Made by a program: the position numbers and the translations under genes
Notes under the pieces: generated by a model
Seen by the model: the letters and a program-made list of their open reading frames with translations, nothing else
What the model was told of the DNA's origin: nothing
Database searches by the model: none
Shown: positions 27,114 through 35,493 of the stretch, piece by piece
How positions within the stretch are numbered: the stretch's first letter is position 1
Layout: every line of letters starts with the position of its first letter
Source: Streptomyces misionensis
GTDB taxonomy: Bacteria; Actinomycetota; Actinomycetes; Streptomycetales; Streptomycetaceae
Direction: 5' to 3'
NCBI RefSeq assembly: GCF_007896895.1
Contig: NZ_VOGW01000162.1
Span: forward strand, 1 to 45,433
Length of the DNA stretch: 45,433 nt

Positions 27114-27158
27114 GAGGAACGTGTCACCAGGTGGCCTGATCGGGTCACCCCCCCCCTT

Positions 27159-27180
27159 CCCGCAGCACGCCCGGTGCGGG
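27159..27180 (+). terminator. Weak hairpin between dgt and the FAD reductase gene
   Basis: CCCGCA (27159-27164) and TGCGGG (27175-27180) can pair, directly after a run of nine C residues (27148-27156). The stem is short; it may be a weak terminator or a leader structure of the next gene. Confidence 0.3.
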
Positions 27181-27220
27181 ACGCTCGCATGTGGCGGCAC
27201 CCTTACGAGGAGGCAGACAA

Positions 27221-28486
27221 GTGGTCGACGCGGACCAGACATTCGTGATCGTCGGCGGTGGTCTCGCGGGAGCGAAGGCGGCCGAGACGCTCCGCGCGGA
27301 AGGCTTCACCGGCAGGGTGATACTGATCTGCGACGAACGCGACCACCCCTACGAGCGCCCGCCGCTGTCCAAGGGCTTCCTGCTCGGCAAGGAGGAGCGC
27401 GACAGCGTCTTCGTGCACGAGCCCGCCTGGTACGCGCGCAACGACATCGAGCTGCACCTCGGCCAGAGCGTCGACCGCATCGACCGTACGGCCAAGACGG
27501 TCCGCTACGGCGACGACGGCACCCTCGTCCGCTACGACAAGCTGCTCCTCGCGACCGGCGCCGAGCCCCGCCGCCTGGACATCCCCGGCACCGACCTGGC
27601 CGGCGTGCACCACCTGCGCCGCCTCGCCCACGCCGAACGGCTCAAGCGGGTGCTGGCCTCCCTCGGCCGGGACAACGGGCACCTCGTGATCGCCGGCGCC
27701 GGCTGGATCGGCCTGGAGATCGCGGCGGCGGCCCGCGAGTACGGCGCGGAGGTCACGGTGATCGAACCGGAGCCGACCCCGCTGCACGGCGTGCTCGGCC
27801 CCGAGCTGGGCAACGCCTTCGCCCAGCTGCACCGCGAGCACGGCGTCCGCTTCCACTTCGGGCGCAGGATCACCGAGATCGTCGGCCAGGACGGCATGGT
27901 CCTCGCCGTGCGCACCGACGACGGCGAGGAGCACCCGGCGCACGACGTCCTCGCGGCGATCGGCGCCACCCCCCGGACCGCGCTCGCCCAGGCCGCGGGC
28001 CTGGAGATCGCCGAACGGGAGCACGGCGGCGGCATCGTGGTGGACGAGCGGCTGCGCACCTCCGACCCCGACATCCACGCGGCCGGGGACGTCGCCGCCT
28101 TCCCGCTGGAGCTGTTCGACGACCGGATCCGGGTCGAGCACTGGGCCAACGCCCTCAACGGCGGACCGGCCGCCGCGCGCTCGATGCTCGGCCAGGACTC
28201 GGTGTACGACCGGGTGCCCTACTTCTTCACCGACCAGTACGACCTGGGCATGGAGTACAGCGGATGGGCGCCGCCGGGGACGTACGATCAGGTGGTCATC
28301 CGAGGCGACATGGGCCGGCGCGAGTTCATCGCGTTCTGGCTGCGCGAGGGCAGGGTGCTGGCCGGGATGAACGTGAACGTGTGGAACGTCACGGACCCGA
28401 TCCAGAAGCTCGTCCGCGCCCGGAGCCGGGTCGACACCGACGCGCTCGCCGACCCGCACGTCCCTCTGGACCGCCTCCTGCCGTGA
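27221..28486 (+). CDS. FAD/NAD(P)-dependent ferredoxin reductase-like oxidoreductase
   Basis: A 421-residue flavoprotein of the BphA4/rubredoxin-reductase type. The FAD-binding GxGxxG is in FVIVGGGLAGAKAAETLR, the NAD-binding Rossmann motif in VIAGAGWIGLEIAAAAREYG followed by VTVIE, and the second FAD motif in DIHAAGDVAAFP. A C-terminal reductase domain includes YFFTDQYDLGMEYSGWA. It starts at GTG 27221 with GAGGAGG 7 nt upstream. No ferredoxin or monooxygenase is adjacent, so its electron acceptor is unknown. It probably shuttles electrons from NAD(P)H to a ferredoxin or oxygenase elsewhere. Confidence 0.92.
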   Translation: MVDADQTFVIVGGGLAGAKAAETLRAEGFTGRVILICDERDHPYERPPLSKGFLLGKEERDSVFVHEPAWYARNDIELHLGQSVDRIDRTAKTVRYGDDGTLVRYDKLLLATGAEPRRLDIPGTDLAGVHHLRRLAHAERLKRVLASLGRDNGHLVIAGAGWIGLEIAAAAREYGAEVTVIEPEPTPLHGVLGPELGNAFAQLHREHGVRFHFGRRITEIVGQDGMVLAVRTDDGEEHPAHDVLAAIGATPRTALAQAAGLEIAEREHGGGIVVDERLRTSDPDIHAAGDVAAFPLELFDDRIRVEHWANALNGGPAAARSMLGQDSVYDRVPYFFTDQYDLGMEYSGWAPPGTYDQVVIRGDMGRREFIAFWLREGRVLAGMNVNVWNVTDPIQKLVRARSRVDTDALADPHVPLDRLLP

Positions 28487-28520
28487 GCCCCGGCCGCCCC
28501 GGGACCGTCCGCGCGCCCCG

Positions 28521-28526
28521 TAGAAT
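28521..28526 (+). promoter_or_regulatory. -10 box suggesting a leaderless dnaG transcript
   Basis: TAGAAT ends 6 nt before the GTG at 28533, again placing the transcription start at the start codon. The preceding gene ends at 28486, leaving only 46 bp. No Shine-Dalgarno sequence and no clear -35 box are seen. Confidence 0.5.
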
Positions 28527-28532
28527 TCACCC

Positions 28533-30440
28533 GTGGCAGGACGGATCAACGACGAGGACGTGAAGGCGGTACGGGACGCGGTCCCGATCGACGCCGTGGT
28601 CTCCGAGTACCTCCAGCTGCGCAACGCGGGCGGCGGCAACCTCAAGGGGCTGTGCCCGTTCCACGACGAGAAGTCGCCGTCCTTCCAGGTCAGCCCCAGC
28701 AAGGGACTCTTCCACTGCTTCGGCTGCCAGGAGGGCGGCGACACCATCACCTTCGTGATGAAGGTGGACCACCTCTCCTTCTCGGAGGCGGTGGAGCGGC
28801 TCGCCGCCCAGGCCGGGATCACGCTGCGCTACGAGGAGGGCGGGTACAACCCGGCCCACCAGCGCGGCGAGCGGATCCGGCTGGTCGAGGCGCACAAGAT
28901 CGCCGCGCAGTGGTACGCCGAGCAGCTGGCCACCAGCCCCGAGGCGGAGACCGGCCGGGTCTTCCTCGCCGAGCGCGGCTTCGACCAGGCCGCGGCGGTG
29001 CACTTCGGCGTCGGGTACAGCCCCCAGGGCTGGGACCACCTCACCCGCTATCTGCGCGGCAAGGGCTTCAGCGACAAGGAGCTGATCCTCTCCGGCCTCT
29101 CCCAGGAGGGCCGGCGCGGGCCCATCGACCGCTTCCGGGGCCGGCTGATGTGGCCGATCCGGGACATCGGCGGGGACGTCGTCGGCTTCGGCGCGCGCAA
29201 GCTCTACGAGTCGGACAACGGCCCCAAGTACCTGAACACCCCCGAGACCGCGATCTACAAGAAGTCGCAGGTCCTGTACGGCATCGACCTGGCGAAGAAG
29301 GAGATCGCGAAGGCCAGCCGGGCGGTGGTGGTCGAGGGCTACACCGACGTCATGGCCTGCCACCTCGCCGGGGTGACCACGGCCGTCGCGACCTGCGGCA
29401 CGGCCTTCGGCGGCGAGCACATCAAGATCCTGCGCCGGCTGCTGATGGACAACGGGTCGGCCCGGGTGATCTTCACCTTCGACGGCGACGCGGCCGGGCA
29501 GAAGGCCGCGCTGCGCGCGTTCGAGGACGACCAGAAGTTCGCCGCCGAGACCTACATCGCGATCGCGCCGGACGGCATGGACCCCTGCGAGCTGCGCCTG
29601 GCCAAGGGCGACGAGGCGGTGGCCGACCTGGTCGAACCCCGCACCCCGCTGTTCGAGTTCGCGCTGCGGCAGATCGTGAGCCGGTACGACCTCGACACCT
29701 CCGGGGGACGGGCCGCCGCGCTGGACGAGGCCGCGCCGATCGTGGCCCGGATCAAGAACAGCGGCGCGCAGCACGAGGTCGCGGTGGAGCTGGCGGGGCT
29801 GCTGGGCATCCTGGACACCCAGTTCGTGGTCCGCCGGGTGGCCCAGCTGGCCCGCTGGGCCCGGGACCGCGGCGGCAGGGGCCCCCAGCAGGAGCGCCCG
29901 CGCGGTGCGGAACAGCAGTGGGCGTCGGCCCCGCGCTCCACGAACTCCGGCCCGGCCCTCACCCTGCGCAACCCGGTGTACGCCGCCGAACGCGAACTGC
30001 TCAAACTCGCCCTCCAGCGCCCCGAGTTGGTCTCCCCGGCGTTCGACGCCTACGGGGTCGACGAGTTCACCGCCCCGCCCTACGCCGCCGTCCGCCAGGC
30101 CATCGCGGAGGCGGGCGGCGCCGAGTACGGGGTGGCCGACCCGCAGGAGTACCTGGTCCGTGTCCGGGAGGCCGCGCCGGACGACACCGTGCGCGCCATG
30201 GTCACCGAACTGGCCGTCGAACCGATCCTGCGCCGCACCGTGGACGAGACCTACGCCGGCACGGTCCTGGTCCAGATCCGCCGCCGCGCCGTGGAACGCC
30301 GCATCCGCGACATCGAGTACCAGATGACCCGTCTCTCCGCCGGCGGCGACCCGGCCCAACTGGCCGCGGTCCAGAACGAGATGTGGGTCCTCCAGCAGTA
30401 CGACCAGTCACTGCGGGCGAGGGGCGCGGAGGCGCTCTGA
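28533..30440 (+). CDS. dnaG: DNA primase
   Basis: A 635-residue primase that lays RNA primers for DNA replication at the DnaB helicase. The N-terminal zinc-binding domain has Cys41, His44, Cys62 and Cys65 (GLCPFHDEKSPSF, FHCFGCQEGGD). The RNA polymerase/Toprim core includes RLMWPIRDIGGDVVGFGAR, the Toprim Glu268 in VVVEGYTDVMACH and the metal-binding DGD (317-319) in FTFDGDAAGQKAA. A helical C-terminal DnaB-binding domain begins after a polar linker at about 445-475. The GTG start has no Shine-Dalgarno sequence and follows a -10 box at leaderless distance. A sigma-70 gene follows at 142 bp, echoing the classical primase-sigma macromolecular synthesis arrangement. Confidence 0.98.
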   Translation: MAGRINDEDVKAVRDAVPIDAVVSEYLQLRNAGGGNLKGLCPFHDEKSPSFQVSPSKGLFHCFGCQEGGDTITFVMKVDHLSFSEAVERLAAQAGITLRYEEGGYNPAHQRGERIRLVEAHKIAAQWYAEQLATSPEAETGRVFLAERGFDQAAAVHFGVGYSPQGWDHLTRYLRGKGFSDKELILSGLSQEGRRGPIDRFRGRLMWPIRDIGGDVVGFGARKLYESDNGPKYLNTPETAIYKKSQVLYGIDLAKKEIAKASRAVVVEGYTDVMACHLAGVTTAVATCGTAFGGEHIKILRRLLMDNGSARVIFTFDGDAAGQKAALRAFEDDQKFAAETYIAIAPDGMDPCELRLAKGDEAVADLVEPRTPLFEFALRQIVSRYDLDTSGGRAAALDEAAPIVARIKNSGAQHEVAVELAGLLGILDTQFVVRRVAQLARWARDRGGRGPQQERPRGAEQQWASAPRSTNSGPALTLRNPVYAAERELLKLALQRPELVSPAFDAYGVDEFTAPPYAAVRQAIAEAGGAEYGVADPQEYLVRVREAAPDDTVRAMVTELAVEPILRRTVDETYAGTVLVQIRRRAVERRIRDIEYQMTRLSAGGDPAQLAAVQNEMWVLQQYDQSLRARGAEAL

Positions 30441-30568
30441 GCGGCCGCCGGACGGCGAACGTCAGCAGCGGGTCACGGACCGGACGCAAAAAGTCATCGC
30501 ACGCCCCTCGTGGGAGCGATGTGCCGTACCCCACACTGTTGGGGGTGCCCGAGTCCGGTGAACATCCT

Positions 30569-30573
30569 GGAGG
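30569..30573 (+). promoter_or_regulatory. Ribosome-binding site that decides the sigma factor start
   Basis: GGAGG stands 8 nt before the GTG at 30582, favouring that start over in-frame codons at 30510 and 30558. Confidence 0.7.
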
Positions 30574-30581
30574 TCGCCCTC

Positions 30582-31622
30582 GTGCAGACCCAGACCCGCA
30601 CCCCCGCCGACAGCAGCACCGGTGCCCGCGCGGACGAGCCGGACGCGGAGCCCGACGTCCTCGTGGCCGTTCCCCCGCAGGGCCGTGCGCCCCTGCACCC
30701 GGAGAGCGGGGGACCCACCGCGGACCTGTTCCGGCAGTACCTGCGCGAGATCGGCCGCATCCCGCTGCTCACCGCCGCCGAGGAGGTCGAACTCGCCCGC
30801 CGGGTGGAGGCCGGCCTGTTCGCCGAGGAGAAGCTGGGCAGCACCCCGGACCTGGACAGCGGGCTGGCGCACGACCTGGACCGGCTGGTGGTCATGGGGC
30901 GGGTGGCCAAGCGACGGCTGATCGAGGCCAACCTGCGGCTCGTCGTGTCCGTCGCCAAGCGGTACGTGGGGCGCGGGCTGACCATGCTCGACCTCGTCCA
31001 GGAGGGCAACCTCGGGCTCATCCGCGCCGTGGAGAAGTTCGACTACGCCCGCGGCTACAAGTTCTCCACCTACGCCACCTGGTGGATCCGCCAGGCCATG
31101 TCCCGCGCCCTCGCCGACCAGGCCCGCACCATCCGCGTGCCGGTGCACGTGGTGGAGCTGATCAACCGGGTCGTACGGGTGCAGCGCCGGATGCTCCAGG
31201 AGCGGGGGTACGAGCCGACACCCGAGGAGGTCGCCGCCCATCTCGACCTGCCGCCCGAGCGGGTCGGCGAGGTGCTGCGCCTCGCCCAGGAGCCGGTCTC
31301 GCTGCACGCCCCCGTCGGCGAGGAGGACGACGTGGCGCTCGGCGACCTCATCGAGGACGGCGACGCCGCGAGCCCCATGGAGTCCGCCGCGTTCCTCCTG
31401 CTCAAACAGCACCTGGAGGCGGTGCTGTCCACGCTGGGCGAGCGCGAGCGCAAGGTCGTACAGCTGCGCTACGGCCTCCTCGACGGCCGCCCCCGCACCC
31501 TGGAGGAGATCGGCCGCCTCTTCGGCGTCACCCGCGAACGGATACGCCAGATCGAGTCCAAGACCCTCGCCAAGCTCAGGGACCACGCCTACGCGGACCA
31601 GCTGAGGGGCTACCTGGACTGA
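30582..31622 (+). CDS. Group 2 sigma-70 factor, Hrd type (HrdA-like)
   Basis: A 346-residue RNA polymerase sigma factor. Region 1.2 is [29 protein letters not shown]; region 2 is [18 protein letters not shown] through [17 protein letters not shown]; region 3 spans the [20 protein letters not shown] segment; region 4 ends with [19 protein letters not shown]. The acidic region 1.1 extension of the principal sigma HrdB is missing, so this is a non-essential-type group 2 factor. Its place downstream of dnaG fits my memory of hrdA in Streptomyces, but I cannot separate HrdA from HrdC or HrdD by eye. It should recognise vegetative-like promoters under special growth conditions. Confidence 0.93.
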   Translation: MQTQTRTPADSSTGARADEPDAEPDVLVAVPPQGRAPLHPESGGPTADLFRQYLREIGRIPLLTAAEEVELARRVEAGLFAEEKLGSTPDLDSGLAHDLDRLVVMGRVAKRRLIEANLRLVVSVAKRYVGRGLTMLDLVQEGNLGLIRAVEKFDYARGYKFSTYATWWIRQAMSRALADQARTIRVPVHVVELINRVVRVQRRMLQERGYEPTPEEVAAHLDLPPERVGEVLRLAQEPVSLHAPVGEEDDVALGDLIEDGDAASPMESAAFLLLKQHLEAVLSTLGERERKVVQLRYGLLDGRPRTLEEIGRLFGVTRERIRQIESKTLAKLRDHAYADQLRGYLD

Positions 31623-31667
31623 CGGAAGGGGGCCGCCTCCCGACGACCCCCTCCTGCCGACTCCCGG

Positions 31668-33596
31668 TCAGTCGACCTCGGCCACCGCCTGCGCGAACTG
31701 CGCCTTGTACAGCCGGGCGTACGCGCCGTCGGCCGCCAGCAGCTCGGCGTGCGCGCCCTGTTCGACGATGGAGCCGTTCTCCATGACGAGGATCGTGTCC
31801 GCGTCCCGGATCGTGGAGAGCCGGTGGGCGATCACGAACGACGTGCGCCCGGCGGCGAGTTTGGCCATCGCCTTCTGGATCAGCACCTCGGTGCGGGTGT
31901 CCACGGAACTCGTCGCCTCGTCCAGGACCAGGATCACCGGGTCGGACAGGAAGGCCCGCGCGATGGTGATGAGCTGCTTCTCACCGGCGCTCACCCCCGT
32001 GCCCTCGTCGTCGATCACGGTGTCGTACCCCTCGGGCAGCGTCCGGATGAACCGGTCGGCGTGCGCCGCCCGCGCGGCCTCCTCGATCTCGCCCCGGGTC
32101 ACCTTGCGCGAGGCGCCGTACGCGATGTTCTCCGCGATGGTGCCGCCGAACAGCCAGGTGTCCTGGAGCACCATCCCGATCCCGGACCGCAGGTCGTCCC
32201 GGGTCATCGTGCGCACGTCCACCCCGTCCAGGGTGATCCGCCCGCCGGAGACGTCGTAGAACCGCATGAGCAGGTTGACCAGCGTGGTCTTGCCCGCGCC
32301 CGTGGGACCCACGATGGCCACCGTGTGGCCGGGCTCCACCGTCAGCGAGAGGTCCTCGATCAGCGGCTTCTCCGGGTCGTACCGGAAGGACACGTGCTCC
32401 AGCTCCACGCGCCCGCGCAGCTCTGCCGGCCGCTCGCCGGGCACCGGGTCCGCCTCCTGCTCCTCCGCGTCCAGGAGTTCGAAGACCCGCTCGGCCGAGG
32501 CCACGCCGGACTGCACCAGGTTCGCCATGGAGGCGACCTGCGTCAGCGGCATCGAGAACTGCCGCGAGTACTGGATGAAGGCCTGCACATCACCGATGGA
32601 CAGCGCGCCGGACGCGACCCGCAGGCCGCCGACGACCGCCACCAGCACGTAGTTCAGGTTCGACACGAACATCATCAGCGGCTGCATCACCCCGCTGTTG
32701 AACTGCGCCTTGAACGCGGCCTGGTACAGCGCCTCGTTCTGCTCGGCGAACTGCTTCGCCGACTCCTCCTGCCGCCCGAACACCTTCACCAGCGTGTGCC
32801 CGGTGTACATCTCCTCCACATGGGCGTTGAGCTTGCCCGTGGAACGCCACTGCTGCACGAAGTGCGGCTGCGAGCGCTTGCCGACCCGGGTGGCGACGAG
32901 GAAGGACAGCGGCACGGTCACCAGCGCGACCAGCGCCAGGATCCAGGAGACGTAGAACATCATCAGCAGCACGCCGATGATGGTCAGCACCGAGTTGATC
33001 AGCTGGCCCATCGACTGCTGGAGCGTCTGCCCGATGTTGTCGATGTCGTTGGTGGCCCGCGACAGCACCTCGCCGCGCTGGCGCTTGTCGAAGTACGACA
33101 GCGGCAGCCGCGACAGCTTCGTCTGCACGGACTCGCGCAGCCGGTACATCGTGCGGTTCACGGTCCGGTTGACCAGCCGGGTGGCGACGGCCATCAGCAG
33201 GCCGGCGACCAGGAAGGTGCCGAGCGCCAGCAGCAGGACGTCGCCGACCGCGCCGAAGTCGATGCCCTTGCCGGGCGTGAAGTCGGTGCTCTGGAGCATG
33301 TCCGCGACGGAGCCCTTGCCGCTGGCCCGCATCCCGGCCAGCACCTGCTCCTTGGTGGCCCCGGCGGGCATCTGCCGGCCGATGATGCCGGCGAACACCA
33401 GGTCGGTGGCCTTGCCGAGGATCTTCGGCCCGACCACGCTCAGCGTCACGCTGACGACCACGCACAGCAGCAGGATGCCGACGGTGACCCGCTCCGGCCG
33501 GAACTGCGCGACCAGCCGCTTGCCGGACCCCTTGAAGTCCATCGACCGCTGGTCGGGACTCCCTCCGGCCATCATGCGTCCCATGGGCCCGGCCAT
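31668..33596 (-). CDS. ABC exporter half-transporter, consensus-ATPase subunit
   Basis: A 642-residue type IV exporter subunit with six membrane helices (about 40-350) and one ATPase domain. Walker A GPTGAGKT (430-437), Walker B LVLDE with catalytic Glu560, and H-switch His591 in IAHRLSTI are intact. The signature is VSAGEKQ rather than LSGGQ. Start ATG 33596 shares one base with the TGA of the upstream half-transporter (TGATG), so the two are coupled and should form a heterodimer. Domain pattern matches the TM288/LmrD-like side of heterodimeric multidrug exporters. Substrate unknown; drugs or lipids are usual. Confidence 0.92.
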   Translation of the reverse strand: MAGPMGRMMAGGSPDQRSMDFKGSGKRLVAQFRPERVTVGILLLCVVVSVTLSVVGPKILGKATDLVFAGIIGRQMPAGATKEQVLAGMRASGKGSVADMLQSTDFTPGKGIDFGAVGDVLLLALGTFLVAGLLMAVATRLVNRTVNRTMYRLRESVQTKLSRLPLSYFDKRQRGEVLSRATNDIDNIGQTLQQSMGQLINSVLTIIGVLLMMFYVSWILALVALVTVPLSFLVATRVGKRSQPHFVQQWRSTGKLNAHVEEMYTGHTLVKVFGRQEESAKQFAEQNEALYQAAFKAQFNSGVMQPLMMFVSNLNYVLVAVVGGLRVASGALSIGDVQAFIQYSRQFSMPLTQVASMANLVQSGVASAERVFELLDAEEQEADPVPGERPAELRGRVELEHVSFRYDPEKPLIEDLSLTVEPGHTVAIVGPTGAGKTTLVNLLMRFYDVSGGRITLDGVDVRTMTRDDLRSGIGMVLQDTWLFGGTIAENIAYGASRKVTRGEIEEAARAAHADRFIRTLPEGYDTVIDDEGTGVSAGEKQLITIARAFLSDPVILVLDEATSSVDTRTEVLIQKAMAKLAAGRTSFVIAHRLSTIRDADTILVMENGSIVEQGAHAELLAADGAYARLYKAQFAQAVAEVD

Positions 33597-35329
33597 CAGG
33601 CGGCCTCCGCTTCCGTCAGCTGGGAGAGCACGATCTCCCGGTAGGTCTCGTTGCCCGCCATCAGCTCCTGGTGCCGGCCGGAGCCGACCACCCGGCCCTC
33701 GTCCAGGACGATGATCCGGTCCGCGTCCCGGATGGTCGCCACCCGCTGGGCGACGATCACGACGGTCGCCTCCGCGGTCTCCTGGGCCAGCGCGGCGCGC
33801 AGGGCCGCGTCGGTGGCGTAGTCGAGCGCGGAGAAGGAGTCGTCGAAGAGGTAGATCTCCGGGCGCTGCACGAGGGTGCGCGCGATGGCGAGCCGCTGGC
33901 GCTGGCCGCCCGACACATTGGTGCCGCCCTGGGCGATCGGCGCCTCCAGGCCGCCCTCCAGCCCGGACACGAACTCCTTGGCCTGCGCCACCTCCAGCGC
34001 GTGCCACAGCTCCTCGTCCGTGGCCTCCGGATTGCCGTAGCGCAGGTTGCCGGCGACGGTGCCCGCGAACAGATAGGGCTTCTGCGGGACCAGCCCGACC
34101 GTCCGGGCCAGCAGCGCGGGCTCGACCTCGCGGACGTTCACGCCGTTCACCAGGACCTCGCCCTCGGTGGCGTCGAACAGCCGGGGGACCAGCCCGAGCA
34201 GGGTGGACTTGCCGCTGCCGGTGGAGCCGATCACGGCCGTGGTCTCACCGGGCCGGGCCACCAGCTCGACGGAGCGCAGCACCGGCTCCTCGGCCCCCGG
34301 ATAGCGGAAGCCGGCCGCGCGGATCTCCAGGTGCCCGTGCCGGCGCAGCTCGGTGACCGGCGCGAGCGGCGGCAGCACGCTGGAGCCGGTCTCCAGCACC
34401 TCCTGGATGCGCTCGGCGCACACCTCCGCGCGCGGCACCATCATGAACATGAAGGTGGCCATCATCACGGACATCACGATCTGCATCAGATAGGCGAGGA
34501 AGGCGGTCAGGTCGCCGATCTGCATCCCGCCGCTGTCGATGCGGTGCGCGCCGAACCACACCACCGCGATGGACGACACGTTCACCACGGTCATCACCAT
34601 CGGGAACATCAGCGACAGCAGCCGTCCGGTGGCCAGCTGCATCTCGGTCAGCTCGCCGTTGACCCGGCCGAAGCGGGCCCGCTCGTACTCGTCGCGGACG
34701 AAGGCGCGGATCACCCGGTTGCCGGTGATCTGCTCGCGCAGCACCCGGTTCACCTTGTCGAGGCGGGTCTGCATGGTGCGGAACAGCGGCCGCAGCCGGC
34801 GCACGATCAGCGTCACACAGACCGCCAGCACCGGGACGACCGCGACCAGCACCCCGGACAGCGGCACGTCCAGGCCGAGGGCCAGCACGATGCCGCCGAC
34901 GCACATGATGGGCGCCGAGACCATCAGCGTGAACGTCATCAGGACCAGCATCTGGACCTGCTGCACGTCGTTGGTCGTACGGGTGATGAGCGAGGGCGCG
35001 CCGAACTGCCCCACCTCGCGGGCGGAGAAGGACTGCACCCGGTCGAAGACGGCACCGCGCACGTCCCGGCCGAGCGCCGAGGCGGTCCGCGCGCCCAGGT
35101 ACACGGCACCGATGTTGCACACGACCTGCACCAGCGAGATGCCGATCATCAGGGCGCCGAACGACAGGATGTAGCCCGTGTCGCCCTTCACGACGCCGTT
35201 GTCGATGATGTGGGCGTTCAGGGTGGGCAGGTAGAGGGTGGCGCAGGTCTGCACGAACTGGAGCAGCACCTGCACGGTGATGGGTTTCTTGTAGGGCCTG
35301 AGATAGGTCCGTAGAAGTCGTATGAGCAC
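33596..35329 (-). CDS. ABC exporter half-transporter, degenerate-ATPase subunit
   Basis: A 577-residue exporter subunit starting at GTG 35329, first gene of the pair. It has six helices (about 17-300), Walker A GSTGSGKST (368-376) and a canonical signature VSGGQ (472-476). Walker B ends YLFDDS with Asp497 replacing the catalytic Glu, and the H-switch is Gln528 (VAQRVATI). These are the hallmark substitutions of the TM287/LmrC-like partner in asymmetric heterodimers, where one of two ATP sites hydrolyses poorly and serves as a regulatory hinge. Combined with the non-canonical signature of the partner, all deviations fall on the same composite site. Confidence 0.93.
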   Translation of the reverse strand: MLIRLLRTYLRPYKKPITVQVLLQFVQTCATLYLPTLNAHIIDNGVVKGDTGYILSFGALMIGISLVQVVCNIGAVYLGARTASALGRDVRGAVFDRVQSFSAREVGQFGAPSLITRTTNDVQQVQMLVLMTFTLMVSAPIMCVGGIVLALGLDVPLSGVLVAVVPVLAVCVTLIVRRLRPLFRTMQTRLDKVNRVLREQITGNRVIRAFVRDEYERARFGRVNGELTEMQLATGRLLSLMFPMVMTVVNVSSIAVVWFGAHRIDSGGMQIGDLTAFLAYLMQIVMSVMMATFMFMMVPRAEVCAERIQEVLETGSSVLPPLAPVTELRRHGHLEIRAAGFRYPGAEEPVLRSVELVARPGETTAVIGSTGSGKSTLLGLVPRLFDATEGEVLVNGVNVREVEPALLARTVGLVPQKPYLFAGTVAGNLRYGNPEATDEELWHALEVAQAKEFVSGLEGGLEAPIAQGGTNVSGGQRQRLAIARTLVQRPEIYLFDDSFSALDYATDAALRAALAQETAEATVVIVAQRVATIRDADRIIVLDEGRVVGSGRHQELMAGNETYREIVLSQLTEAEAA

Positions 35330-35493
35330 GCTGCGTCTCTCGGAGTCGGCGACAGGGGCAGGTCGGTGTGCCCTTGGCCCCTATCGTCGGACACTCCACC
35401 CGCGTTACCTCAACCGATTAACCCGGCAGCGGATTTCCGTACGGCCTTCTGGGTGTTGGTCGTTGTGGGATGGTTTGGGACATTTCGTACGGC

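Noticed and set aside
30510..30581. Upstream starts of the sigma factor
   Set aside because: Cys/Pro-rich extension without family similarity; GGAGG is correctly spaced only for the GTG at 30582.
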